Shown: positions 36,601 to 49,600 of the stretch, piece after piece
Position numbering within the stretch: position 1 is the stretch's first letter
How the letters are laid out: each line of letters opens with the position of its first letter
Origin: Congeria kusceri
Lineage: Eukaryota > Mollusca > Bivalvia > Myida > Dreissenidae
Length of the DNA: 64,000 nucleotides
Reading direction: 5' to 3'
Assembly: GCA_027627225.1 (NCBI GenBank)
Contig: CM051025.1
Coordinates: 57,599,681-57,663,680 of the forward strand
Notes under the pieces: generated by a model
Told to the model about the DNA's origin: nothing
The model's input: only the letters and a program-made list of their open reading frames with translations
The model's database searches: none
Program-made: the position numbers and the translations under genes

Positions 36601-37489
36601 CCACACCTTGGAGATGCAAATTCTAATTGGGTTACAAGGTGTCAGGTGAGCGTCCTAGGGCCCTCTTGTGTTTATTTACTTATTTTGATACAATAATATG
36701 AGAATTTCATTGTGCCTAAAAATTAAAAATGAATATTGATTTTTAGTACCAAAATTCAACAAAACAAAAAGGTACGAAGTGATGAACCATAATAATCTTA
36801 GTGGGAAAAGATACCATTTGACATACGGCTCCTTTTTGCGTCAACTGTTTTTGGTTTCTGTTTGTACTGATGATACAGAACTTTTGGAACAAATGGCACC
36901 TTTTGCTCTTATTAAAGTAACACTTTTTATTTGAATGAATCATAATATAAGAAAATGTTTATATGGTATTTTTGAAGTAATCATCGGCAGTGAATACACA
37001 TCCCAGGTGCTTAAAATTATTGTTTTCAAGAGAATTGACATGCATCATTTATTCAAATGTGACACTGATTGTGAATTTCAGTAAATATTAATGCAGACAA
37101 AATATTCAATTACATTTATGGTTGTTTGTTTAATTAAATTTGCCTTTAATAAAGGTATCATTTCAATTTTAATACATAATTAGACGATTACTGATTTTAA
37201 GCAATATATACATAAATATAAAATTATGATTTTACAGTTACGCAAATCAGTAAAATTTCCCCCTGTATTTATTAATTGCAGGAACTAGAATGGTATGTTG
37301 AAAATATTTAACTGGCTGAGTCAATCAATTATGATAACACTTTAAACAAATCCACCACATAATTAAGTTAGAGCGAAACTACAACTCGTGCTGTGGCTGA
37401 TGCAATGCATAAAGGGATTAATGAAGAACATGGCAGCGTCTCAAAAACATTATCAACAAACCTACGTAAGAACTCAACAAAATGTACCA

Positions 37490-38023
37490 TGGGACAAAAG
37501 AGGACATCACAGCAGATGGGACAAACATAGCTATTACTGAGGCTATTTCTGCGCAAAACACTGGGAATGTTTCTAATTCCGCCCTCACAGCAGCCAGCGC
37601 AACCAGAAAAAGTGGCATGAGTTGCAACATTAGACTTACATGCAGTGCTACTGACTCCGTGTTCATTGGTTTGTTGTTCTACTCAAGAAAGGTGGGCTGC
37701 GACATTTTTACGATTTACTCATTAGGAGACAAGCACGTATTATTTCATGTATGGGATTCAAATCAGGGCAAACGAAGTTCCTCTGAAATCTCAACATGGC
37801 TATGGCCAGAAAAACAGCTGTATTTGGCATACCAATGAAATTCATTCACATTATAGACTTGAAGAATTTTATGAAAAATAATTGTGTTAACCTGAAACAT
37901 TTCACAAATGGTCACCGATTTAACTGGCTGAATGTAAAGCCCACGCAAAGCAAAATGATAATGTGCCGATGGAATCAGAAGACAATGTTACTGATCTTAA
38001 GTGAACAGACACACCGTTTCTGA
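37490..38023 (+). pseudogene. Possible DUF7869-like transposase remnant
   Basis: Two overlapping frames (37482-37838 and 37796-38023) read in order. The first ends with GLLFYSRKVGCDIFTIYSLG and then FHVWDSNQGKRSSSEI, like the segment of DUF7869 proteins in which a W-x-x-x-x-x-x-R/K-G-S-x-E-I pattern follows the first strand. The second has LKHFTNGHRFNWLNVK and CRWNQKTMLLIL, like the C-terminal part of that domain. The central region with expected acidic residues is missing. It lies inside the TIR element. The family assignment is from pattern memory and is tentative. Confidence 0.35.
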
Positions 38024-38317
38024 AACGGTTATGAGCTGACAGAAAAGCCATGAAATACTTAAATAAGTAAAACTTAAATAAAACATCATCAGAATGTCAA
38101 GTATACAGACTTAAAGAAGTGATTTCCTTTTGCATGGTGCTTGCAAGTCATGTTAGTTGTCTATGGATGACTTTGACGTGTTGCATAAAACATATGAGCA
38201 TGATCATATGTGTTTTTTTCTGGTATAAACAGTACCATGTATACAAAACAATGCGACAAAATTTGCCATGTAAAATGACACAATGTATACTGTCTAGTTT
38301 CGAAAATGTATTCAGAG

Positions 38318-38552
38318 TAAAAAAGTACCAAATGACAAATGGCACCTTCTTGCTGTCGGTAAGAAATGTTTTTATTGTGCAGAAAGGTACTAAATGACAA
38401 ATCGTACCTTTTGCATTGATCAAAATACCAGAATTGAGAGGGTAAACACGTGCTATATGTCATATGGTACATTTTCCCACTTAAATTATTATAATTTGTT
38501 GAAACATGATGAGGGTAAAAAGGTGCCATGTGTCAAATGTTACCTTTTTCCA
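38318..38552. repeat. Series of four short palindromes with GGTACC/GGTGCC arms
   Basis: Imperfect 30-40 bp palindromes at about 38318-38351, 38379-38413, 38440-38478 and 38512-38552, each built like AAGGTACCA, a TGACA centre, TGGTACCTT. Related ones occur at 36801-36840 and 36881-36908. Spacing is about 60-70 bp. They match the sequence of the element's own TIRs. Confidence 0.6.
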
Positions 38553-39959
38553 CTGATCGTTTTATAATTTCTTGATTGCTAAAAAGTACCATAAAATAAA
38601 TTAAATTATACATAATTAATGAAGTTATTCAGTACATACTTCTTTTAGAAGCTTACTTGCATTCTTTCAACTAATATATAAAGTTTTACTATTATAGCTT
38701 TTATTTTAACATAATGAAACAATAAAATGTGAGTTTCTCGAAAGCATAAAGAAGTCATATGGCACCTTCTTGCACTAACGGGGCGATATAGACTTAAATA
38801 GCAAAATGATTTTTAAAAAAATCTCTGAGACCGCAAGGCCTAGAAGATTCATATTTGGTATGTTACATTGTATAGTGGCCCTATACAAAGATTGTTCAAA
38901 TGATGCCCCTGGGGTCAAAACTGGATACACCCCAGGGGTCACATGGTTTATGTACACTTAAATAGCAAAATGACTTTAAAAATCTCCTCTGAAACCGCAA
39001 GGCCCAGAGTTTTCTTATTTGCATAAGTAAAAGTTTTCCGGCATATGCCCGAAATTACATTTTTTTCAAGTTTCCAAGGGTTCTTTTTCTAAATCATGCA
39101 AATCCGTTGAGGTTTTGAAGAGGGGGGTAGGGGGTCTAGACATGTAATCATTCCAGAAACGTATTTCTTATTATAACCATCACTTAAGTTGATTTAGAAT
39201 TGCCATTAAATAACATCTGAAAATTGGTCAGTGTATTTCGTAATAAGTGGGAATATGACTGTTTGCAGTAAATGCGTTGAAGTGTGAAATCACTCTCTGA
39301 CAGGTGTTGATGTGTGTACACGAAAACCGTGGGTTTTGCCTGAAGATGTATTGATGTTTAGTGCACCCTAAGAGTAAATAGTTTAATTGACAGCATCTTA
39401 TTTAATAATGAAACAGTTTAGCAATTTGTCTTAACTGTCGGCAATTAGTAGAAAGAACAAACCGTGATAATTATAGATGGATTATAATGCGTGCATTAGC
39501 CAATATGCAGGTACGAATTCAAATGCATTTGACAAATATTTCAATGTAATATGCTACGATTTTTTGGGGTGAACTGCCTCACAAGTTATGAACATGATTT
39601 TAGAGGCTTAAAATCTCGACTTATGAATATAAAACTAATGTTGTAATTAAATTGGTAATGTTTTCGTGGACATTTATGTCTAGCCATTGACACACTCATT
39701 TGCATGAGCAGATAACTTGATCTATACAAATACAATCATTAATTGAGAAAACATGTACAAAAATCACACATGCTTTGTGCAAGAGAGTAGTTAACAAACT
39801 GTCTGCATGATCATTATCTTAACTAAAAAGTTACAAGTAGAAAGTCTTAGATTTAATATGAGATATGTGATGCTCTTTGGCCCTCTAAGCTCTTGTTATA
39901 AGCCATTATGATGCCTTAAACTCAGGTGAGCGACCTAGGGCCATCGTGGCCCTCTTGTT

Positions 39960-40900
39960 TAAATAACTGTGTGAAAGGGGAAAGAATATTTCAGTTATAT
40001 GCTTCTCGGTGTTTGGTCTGTAAACAAACACTGCTCAAATGTTAACAAACGCGTCAATCATTTGACGTTTCCATAGGGATCCAATAGTGAGCTGACATCT
40101 AGAATTGCATGTTCAACACATACACAATAATAATTAATTTGTGCCATCAATTGATATTTGTTTGGGTATATTTTATCACACAGAAGAACATAGGAAAATC
40201 TGTAAATCTTACTCGGTATTATATTTTTATGTTTTAAGTGATGTAATGTTATGTGATGTTACGCCAAATAGCCCCAATTTGTAACACTGACCTTGAATAC
40301 TTCCATTCTTGAAACCTTAGATATAGGCCGCTAGCTGGCTTTGGAACACGGGAACATAACGGTTGATATATTATCAATTGTTCAACGTTAATTAAAATAA
40401 ACATGTTGCAAGTTGGGTAGTATCTTATATTGTTTTAAAAAGAAAGCATTGAAAATGTCTATATATAGTCCGTAAAATTCAGTGTGTTACAATATGTCTG
40501 TTAAAGCACAAGAAACCAATCCATAAATATATATAGTACTACACTGCTTCACACATGCTCATTGTTGATTTCAAGAATCAGGTGTATATCGTGTAACACG
40601 AAGTTGTATTACTGTTACATCGTTTGGATAAAATTGAACGGCGGTAAAGACTTTCTCACACATAGGCGAATCCATTTAACGCAATCTGGCGAATTGAGTA
40701 AATTTGTCACGTTTGGCGAAGTTTGACCGAAAACTGCTTGAAAATATGTTACATTGTTTAAAATATAACGAAACGTAAATGTAGGGGAACTATTTGTTGC
40801 GAATTATTTCCGAAGTGTGACGAACGGTACTGTTACACGCTGGGATGCGTTGGGTCGCGCAAACAATAGTTGTTCTTTCCGTTAGCGATTAAAAGCGCAA
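39960..40900. other. Intergenic DNA flanking the Harbinger relic
   Basis: No gene seen. From about 40620 the sequence becomes rich in CGAA and TTCG motifs, a texture that continues past the transposase relic to about 42480. This may mark the extent of the transposon, though I could not identify its terminal inverted repeats. Confidence 0.4.
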
Positions 40901-40920
40901 ACATGCGAATTTAAGCGCAA

Positions 40921-41893
40921 TTATGAAACGCATGAGTCCGAAGCTTTCCGAAATGGTATTGCCGCATCGACCAAGAAAAAGGGCATGTCGGCGGTGTCAC
41001 AGGGAAAGGGCTGTGGGTCTGGCAATCCAATGGAACTATCCTGCACCATCTCCAAGAATTCCGATGCATTATAAATCCTGGCATCTCCACTTGAACCATA
41101 TCCTGAAAATACAGAAGGATAAGAAATTGTCAGTATATATTGCAAATAGCAAAACATGTATATAATTTATATACATGTCATAACAAATGTAGTAACATTT
41201 ATGAGGAGTTATACTCACCAACCAGGTCACACCACGCGAACTTGTAGTCAGAGTCGACAATGGCCAGTAAGATGATGCTAAAGAAACCATTATAATTATA
41301 ATATAAGGAACCAGAGCGTGCAGGCTTTCTGATGGCATCAACACAAATAGGAAAGTTCCACTTCTTGAGGAAACCGTGGCCGGTTGTTTCCATTCTTCAG
41401 GTGTGGAGGGGGCTGTCATAACCTCATCAACATACTCCTCACATATAGCATGACAGACTTCTCTGACCACTTCAGAGAGGGTGTTCTCAGCGACCCGCCA
41501 GGAGAACTGCATGTCTGAGTACTTGTGGCGTAAAGTGGCAGCTAACTTGAGGTCTTGATCCAATTGCACCCTGTACCAGGTATGTTGTTTCCAGAGGCGC
41601 TGATGGACCCTCTCGAATATTTCATCATACATTTCAATTGGCCTGCTGAAAATTTTCTTGAAGGTTCTAGGATCTTGTCGTCTGAGCTCAACCATGAGCT
41701 GATCGTAGATGCCAAATTTGCGCCGTCTCTCGTGATGCAGCCATGGTCGTGTCCAGTTGCAACGTGCTCTGGCTCCTCTTCTCCACCTAAATCGGCCTCT
41801 GACAAACTGGTGGATGTTAAGTTGTAGCTGGAACACTTCGTGGTGGGCCATAGCAGCCACATACTGCAGCATCAGGCGTTGTGTGTCTTCCAT
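40921..41893 (-). pseudogene. PIF/Harbinger transposase, broken (DDE_Tnp_4 family)
   Basis: Starts MEDTQRLMLQYVAAMAHHE at 41893. The N-terminal part has RPWLHHERRRKFGIYDQL, then a region ending VREVCHAICEEYVDEV. A one-base frameshift near 41390 follows EEWKQ. The next frame gives FLKKWNFPICVDAI, then ARSGSLYYNYNGFFSI, and VDSDYKFAW. An intron at 41218-41103 (GTGAGT..TTTCAG) restores GYGSSGDARIYNASEF, which carries the second catalytic Asp. The segment that normally holds the first Asp (GAIDGKH-type) is deleted. The frame ends at 40921, before the third acidic residue. The protein is therefore non-functional. Confidence 0.85.
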
Positions 41894-42499
41894 TTTGACG
41901 AAGGAATAACTAATAATCTTATAATTAGCCTCCTGCTTTTATATATGCAATCAGACATGTCTTCGCTAAGCTGGTGAGGTACTCAAAAATTCCCAAGAAA
42001 TTTAGATGCGTTGTGATTCGCGTGGATTCGCATGTCCTAGTTACCCTTCGTAATTATTCGTATGCAAGCGTATGCCGTTCGTGTTCTAAACGTCAACCAG
42101 TCTTTGCAATTCGCTTTCATTCGTCATGAAATTCGGATTGAATTAACTACAATACATAAATATTCGCTACATTTCGTACAAGTTTGCAAACTATCGCAAA
42201 GATTTGTTATGGAATCGTTCTCGATCACCTGTTATGCAAATTAGCTGATCACAAACCGATAGCTCGCGACCTATAACGCCAGTTGACGAACGCTTAGCGA
42301 AGACGCTCCGATTGCTTAACGTATTGAAACGCATTTTAACGAATGATCGACGAACATTTTAATCGCCACACATTTTTCAACATGTTCAACATTTTTCGAC
42401 GAACAAAACTAATCGCAACGGACGCAAAAGCTCCACGAACACCACCAACGATGTACAACGTACATATACTAATGGGAACGAATTTGCTAAGTTGACGTC

Positions 42500-43060
42500 G
42501 GGGGTTTTCGTATATGTATGAGGAGGATTAAAAATATATATGTATACAATTCATTGTTTATTTTGAATAGGTATGTTAAACTCATAAATATAAATAGCAT
42601 AAGTTTACCCAAAATCACGATATACACGTGCTTCGCATACAACTGTGTTAGGCCAAGATCACAGCATGTTTAGTACAGGTAGCGTCTTGTTATATATAGC
42701 ATATTGAAATGTATCATAGAAACTAATGTTTTTCAGACAGAGCAGGGGCGAAGTGTTGCGTATGCTATGGGAATACATGAAACACCCAACTAGACAGCGG
42801 GTTATCATTTAATATTAATAGACTTCAGACAGTAGAAACGTGTTAATTATCATTCGAGGAACACAACATTGTATTGCGTCGTCAAATTTGACAATAAATG
42901 TTAGACAACCCCCAAGTTTACATACTGCTTTATAGGATTATGTGTTCAACATCAATTTCGGCAAAGGTTGGAAATGTCTGTTAAGCATAACAAGTTGTCA
43001 GAACTCTTCTTGACCATCTGAATCTATAAATTCATAGTTACTGCTTAACAGACGCTGGTA
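42500..43060. other. Intergenic DNA without recognised features
   Basis: Short AT-rich stretch. No frame, RNA gene or repeat family could be supported. Confidence 0.4.
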
Positions 43061-46000
43061 TGGGCTTGTAGCTCGGCTGTACGAGGAATAGGTGTCGGAG
43101 CTTCCTACCCTGCGTCGGCGTTTGCGGCTGAAATTAATTTAAGTTAATATTCCAAAGTCTTGCAACTTCTAAACTATATCAGTTATTTATTTGAAACTTA
43201 ATCGACCTTCGTCATTAATGCAAGAATTAGGTGCACTATTTCCCATAACGGGTTTGTATTTTGATGGAGAAATGCCCATTTTTCACATATACTTTATGGT
43301 TAAAGTGTATTGACTCACCTGAGCACGAAGTGCTCTAGGTTGAGCTATAATGGCCAGTCTGTGTCCGGCGTCCGTCGTCGGTCTTCAACATTTTACTTCA
43401 AACAACTTCTTCTCAGAAACCACTGGGCGAATTTTAACTAAACTCGGCAGGAATGTTCCTGGGATGGTCTTTTACCAAATTCCTTTAGTTTATTAAAACA
43501 TATTGAAAACTTTGGTTCTCATGGCATCCAAAAGCTTAAAAACGGGAAAACTTCTTGTCAGAAACCACTGGCTGGATTTGAAAATAGTTTTCACAGAAAT
43601 GCTCATTGGGTAACCCCTCTACCGAATTCGTTCAAGTCATTTTGATTTGTTAAAAAACATGGCCGCCAGGGTGCTGTTCATTTTTCCTTATATGGCTATA
43701 TTGAAAACTTTAAAAATCTTCTTGTCTGAAACCACTTACTGGATTTTAAAATAATTTCACGGAAATGTTCCCTGGGTGACCCTTTATCAGATTCCTTGAA
43801 ATTATTTTGATTTGTTAAAAAAACATGGCCGCCAGGGGGGCGGGGCAGTTTTCCTTATGCAACTATATTGAAATCTTTAAAAATCTTTTTGTCTCAAACC
43901 ACAGGCTGGATTTCAAAATAATTTCACAGTAATGCTCCTTGAGTGACCCTCTACCAAATGCCTTGAAATCATTTTGATACATTAAAAAACATGGCCGCCA
44001 GGGGGTGGGTAAGTTTTCCTTATATGGCTATATTGACAAGTTTTTAAATCTTTTTGTCTGAAACCACTGGCTGGATTTCAAAATAATTTCACTTAAATAT
44101 TGCTTGGATGACCCTCTATCAAATTCCTTGAAATCATTTTGATATTTTAAAAACATGGACGCCAGGGTTCGGGGCAGTTTTCCTTTAATGGCTATGTTGA
44201 AAACTTTAAAAAATCTTTTTGTCTGAAACCACTGGCTAAATTGAGTGACCGTCTACCAAATTCCTGGAAATCATTTCGATTCTTTAAAAAAAATGGCCGC
44301 CATCTTGGCCCTATTGTATTCAAAAGTCTTGTAACTTCAAAACTACGTAAGTTATCCTCTTAAAACGTTAAAATTTCCATCAACTTCAGCATAAGATGAA
44401 ACATTCCACATTAATCTGTTTTGTATTTGGACAGAGTTATGCCCCTTTATACACATAATTTCAGGTAAAGTTTTATACCCAAAGCCTTGTAACTTCACAC
44501 CTACATAAGTTATTAACCTGAAACTTGGATTTTATCTTTGCCATCAAAGCCGGTATTAGGTGCAACATTCTCAATAACTCTAGTTTGTATTGTGACTGAG
44601 TTATGGCCCTTTTAAATATATATTTTTTTACCACATATTTTTCGAACAAATATTTCGGTTATTAGATTGGGGTATGTCGTTCGGCGGGCGTAGTGGCTGA
44701 GTCAACTTTTCGTTTCCGCTATCTAACTACAGAAAAGATTGAGCTATTGTAATGAAAATTCATACATAAATACCTTAAAACAAAATCTGACTTGTTATTG
44801 TTTATGTTGTGGGTGGGGTCACGGTCAAGGTCACTGTTACTAAAAATAGGAAAACGGTTTCCGCTCAAGAACTTGAGAACGCATTGAGATATCTTAAATG
44901 AAACTTAATACATAGATACTTTATGTCGAGACCACGCTTTGCCTAGGATTGCATATGTGGTGTGTGGGGTCAAGGTCAAGGTCACTAAAAAAAGGCAAAC
45001 GCTTTCCGCTCAATAACTTGAGAATGCATTGATATATTTTAATGAAACTTAACACATAGATACCTTATATTGCGACCTCGCTGGGGATTGCGTATGGGAT
45101 GGGTGGGGTCAAGGTCAAGGTAACTGTTACTAAAAATAGAAAAACGGTTTTCGTTCAAAAGCTTGAGAACTCAACCATAGATACCTTATATCGAGACCTC
45201 GCTTGGGATATCGTATAAGGTGAGTCGTGTCAAGGTCGAGGTCACCGTCACTAAAAATAAACAACACGGTGTCCGCTCAATAGCTTGAGAACACATTCAA
45301 ATACTTAAATGACACTTCCTATATTTATATCTTATATCTAGATCTCGCTTGGGATTGCATATGGGGTGGATTGGGTCAAGGTCAAGGTCACAGTTACTAA
45401 AAACAAACAAACATTTTCCGCTCAATAGCTTAAGAACACATTGAGATATTTTAATGAAAATAATATGTATGTACCTTATATTTGGACCTCGTTCGAGATT
45501 GCAAATGGGGTGGGTTGGGTGAAGATCAAGGTCACCATTACTAAAAAATTTATTTTCATGCTTACTTTAATGCATTTCTTTCTAGAAATTTTGTTTTCGT
45601 GGAATTTCCACGTTTATTATTAAAATTTTATTCAAAAGTTCTTCCTTTGAAACTTAGAATATACCGTTGTCATTAAATCCATCAAGTGCAATTTTCCCAT
45701 AACTCTGTTTTATGTTTTGACAGAGTTTTTTCTGTTTTTAAATATATTTTCAGGTTAAAGTTTATATTCAGAAGTCTTGTAACTTCAAAACTACATACGT
45801 AGCATTAGGTGCAACAATCACCATAATTCTACATGTTGTGTATCTAGACACAGTTATGCCTGTTTTTAGTGATCGCCTTTTGTCCGTCGTCCGTCGTTAG
45901 TCGTTAGTTGTCAGTCGTTCGCCGTCAACATACGTTATCTTGGTAACACTCTAGATGCCCCATTTATTGCCCAATCTTCATAAAACTTGCCCAGAACATT

Positions 46001-46692
46001 TGTCCAAATGATATCTCGGACGAGTTCGAAAAAGTTTAATACTCTAAAAGTCATATTTTTGTCCAATTTCATGAAATTTGCTCACAACTTTTGTTCTTAT
46101 GACATCTTCACCTAGTTCAAAAATGGTTGCCCTCCGTTGAAAAACATGGACGCCAGATGGAGGGGCAGTTTTCCTTATATGGCTATATTAACAACTTTAT
46201 AAAGCTTGTTAACACTCTACAGGCTACATTTGTTGCCCAATCAACATTAAATTTGCTCAGAACAAATGTCCCAATGATATCTCGGCTGAGTTTGAAATTA
46301 GGTCATGTGTTATAAAAAAACTAGGTTACTAGGTCAAATTAAAGAAAAAGCTTGTTAACACTATAGAAGTCATATTTTTTTAACAATCTTCTTGAAATTT
46401 GCTCAAAACGTTTGCTGTTATGATATCTCGGACGATTTCGAAAATGGTTGCTAACACTCTAGCTTGTAAATATTCTAGATGTCACATTTTTGGCCCAATA
46501 TTCTGGAAACGTGCTCAAGTTCGGACAAGTTCGAAACTAGGTCAACTATGTCACCAGTCCAAATTGAAGAAAAAGGTTATGAACACTCTATATAGGCCAC
46601 ATTCTTAGCCGATTCTTCATGAAACTTGCTCAGAAAAGTTTAGTCCCTTAGCCCCTCCGGTGAGCGACCAAAGGCCTAATGGCCTTCTTGTT
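43061..46692. repeat. Composite tandem-repeat element, second large copy
   Basis: Head CTCACCTGAGCACGAAGTGC at 43317; tail CCGGTGAGCGACCAAAGGCC ending at 46692. Inside, in order: about 170-bp units with AACATGGCCGCCAGG (43440-44310); units with CTTGTAACTTCAAAACTAC (44325-44620); about 140-bp units with GGGTCAAGGTCAAGGTCAC (44650-45560); a GTGGAATTTCCACGTTT boundary motif also found at 28835; and units with GATATCTCGGACGAGTTCG (45950-46650). It shares several families, partly in the same order, with 26776-30047. Confidence 0.7.
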
Positions 46693-46699
46693 TACTTTG

Positions 46700-49600
46700 A
46701 TTTTCAAGATAATTATAGATTTGGTTCTATAATATCAAGGATTATGATATCGAGGTTTTGACTTGAAATATGAAATGTAATTTTTTCCTAAATTCAACAT
46801 AACCTACAAAAGTGATTATCGCTAGTAATTGTATTTATAACGATGTAACAAGCGAACGGTTGACTGGCGGAGTATTGCTAAGTAATTTAAGACAGTTTTA
46901 CTTGGGTAATATAATTGGGATCCATTTACAGCTCTTAAATCATCGATGGACGAACACATTATGAATAAATCATGTTTTGGTGTCAAATGTATACACCTGC
47001 TGTATACCTATCCGTGTACACATTCGAAAATAGCAAGTGTGACCATTGGGACTCGTGTAATGGTTTAATTTGGAAAACCTTAAATAATGTGCCACTACAA
47101 AGGTCTTTATAAGAGGTGATTTGTTTCTGTGTTATATTGTATCCACAGCTGTTAGATACCCCTATATATGAGGTCGGTATAGTGTGGATTCTGTCCATAC
47201 AAAAAATAGGTCAGAATACACTGATTACGTCTTGTTAGGACTAGCTGTTAGATAGGCAGTCGTTCCTGCTTTCTGTTTAATCTATATTTATACCGGTCTT
47301 AAAGTAGAACAAACGAAGTATTCACAAATTAAGTACACTCACCCGGCAATTTCGCTTTTACAACAGTGATAATATATGTTTGTTGTTATATTGGAAAAAT
47401 TGGAAGATGCCCTTTAAATATAAGGTGAGAGCTTTATTTCAATTACGTTACAAAAGTGTAATGTTTTGAAGTTCAGGGCGCGTATTCACAAAGCTCCATA
47501 GGGAAAACTTATGTTAATTCCATACATTTATAAAATTCCTTAGGTCTGTTGCTGTTTTGTGTATAGATCTTTTGAAATTAAAATGTTGTAAACGTGTAAA
47601 TAGTGCTTATATGTTTAGTGTTGCAGCCTTATTTGTATACAAATCATCGGATTTCACATAGAAAATTTGATCTGAAATTTTTGTACTGAGTTGTGCGGAG
47701 CGATGTCATTTTGCGATAAACGTTCGCGATTTCCAGCTTAAGACTTGCTGACCGTCTAAAAATATCTTCCTTTGTTCGATACTAAATATACATATTATGT
47801 ATGTTCCATCACTGACAAAGGCAAATTTTTAAATATATTTTATTTCCTTGGTTATATATATTTTTGTTAGACCAGATGCTAGTTATGCAGTAAGAACTTT
47901 AAATCACATTTTTCAAAATGTGAAAATCTGTGCATATGTTCCTTTTAAATAAAGCAGACAGAGTATCTATCCTATCGAATTAAGGGTTAGTATCGTTTAC
48001 GTGGCGTTGGAACTTAATGCATGCTCCGAAATTGAACGTACTCGATTTTGTGAATTTTATCCGGAAATGCACAACGATGCAATTAACTGCGAAAAAGAGA
48101 AATATGATATAATAATAAGCTATAATTAGGATACAACAGATACCTTAAATTACAATGAAAGCCATTCTTTTCCCCTCATATAATTTATGTTTCCTATTGA
48201 ATTTTTTATAAATCAAAATAAAAGTCAACCAGCGTCCATGCTGTTTCAACACCTGACCAAATCATACTCGCTACTCCCAGGTTACGCGACACTGATAGTA
48301 TGATTTGTACATCAAGAGCAAATGCCTACTTTACCATGGTTTTTTGAGGTCTTTTCGGATTATGTCAAGCTGTCATCGTGATAATCGATTCCTGGTGATC
48401 AGGAAGCGATATAAACGATTAAGATGGCGTCAGGCCGAAAATTGAAAACGCAATTATGAAAATAGTCCGGATTGACCGCTCAAGTAAATCACGGTTTGTT
48501 ACGTCAAAAGTCGAAAAACTTTTTTGCTTTTGAAACAAACATGCATCTTGTTTAGTGAAATAGTCACAATTTTACATGTTCTTCCTAAAATACAGCATAA
48601 TAATATGAACTATTTTGCGCAATGCAGCCCGTCAGCGTATTGTGCGTTCTGCGAGTCAAGTCAAGTCAACGTTTTATTCGCTCACATTCATGAAACATGA
48701 ACACATGAGGAAACAGTATGTATATAATACAATAAGTTGGAAACGAGGTGATCAGTATACATAGTTTCTTATTTCTAGGATGTGAAACAAGATTAGTAAA
48801 TCACAGATACGCGTTAATAAGTATAAATAAGTATTATTACATATATAAACAGTGAAGAAACTACACAGCTGTAGTAGCAATACTATTAGCACTATTGTTA
48901 CGTTTATTTATTTTCTTACGATTTTGAATAATATTGATTCAAGAGTGTACAGAATTTCAGTGCACTACTAGTATAGATATATGTAAATATTTCAGCAATA
49001 AAGCGTCTACACAAGTTTGTAATTCCATTAAAATACACAAATAAATGGACTTAAATGCATACTAAGTATGATGTATCATTTCAATCTTATCTGCAAGATG
49101 TAAAAAGCAAGTCAGTTAGCAATGCATTGAAACGTCATTTATTATGCATCAATATGTTTTGTTCCAAACATTTAAATAGGGTACCTGTGCAGCCTTTTTC
49201 ATGTTTCGTGTTTAGGTAAAGAACGTTTCAATTGCCAAAATAGAATATAGTTATTTAATGGATCTTTCCTTAACTGATTTGTTTGGCAATAAATTGCATA
49301 CATGTTTTTTGGTGTTACTATTATTATGATGCTTTATCAACCTTTAACTAATGACTGGCACTTTACGAGTTACATATATATTTATATTTATTGATTAAAA
49401 TTAGTATATTGTAACCTATATACAATAAAGAGAAAATGAAGCAAAAGGAGAAATTAACCCACTCATTTTCTTTTTGTTGGTAACCTCAAACAATTGAAAC
49501 AATAGACCTGACTGATTAAATTGTTTAAGCTTGTTACATACGTTAATACTTTAAAGCTACATGTGCAGTTATTGTTCTTAACCGATACCTCGTTGTTTAC

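Larger units (their letters stand above)
34739..38784. mobile_element. TIR-bounded DNA element with internal palindromes, itself interrupted
   Basis: Terminal inverted repeats of 31 bp are at 34739-34769 and 38754-38784. Shared parts include TTAGTGCAA, AAGGTGCCA and TGAC, with a few mismatches. From about 34790 to 36668 it is interrupted by a second head-to-tail composite repeat (head TTAGCTCACCTGAGCAC, tail GTCAGGTGAGCGTCCTAGGG) with about ten 167-bp units. Without this it would be about 2.2 kb. It carries frames resembling a DUF7869-type transposase (37490-38023) and about seven short palindromes resembling its TIR. No clean target-site duplication was found. Confidence 0.6.
33637..39960. 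repeat. Composite element with 167-bp unit array, interrupted by a TIR element
   Basis: Head TTTTAGCTCACCTGAGCAC at 33637; tail CTCAGGTGAGCGACCTAGGG ending at about 39960. Units of about 167 bp (AAACCGCAAGGCCCAGAGG, GTGGTCCTCTACAAAG, GATGCCCCTGGGG, GTCACATGGTTTATATAGAC) run to 34738 and resume at 38785-39020. The gap is filled by the TIR element at 34739-38784, which suggests later insertion. The stretch 39020-39880 holds no recognisable unit or gene. Confidence 0.65.

Noticed and set aside
33082..36626. Numerous 60-110 codon plus-strand frames
   Set aside because: They come from repeated 167-bp and 190-bp units with periodically open frames, and similar peptides recur in each unit without any protein family.
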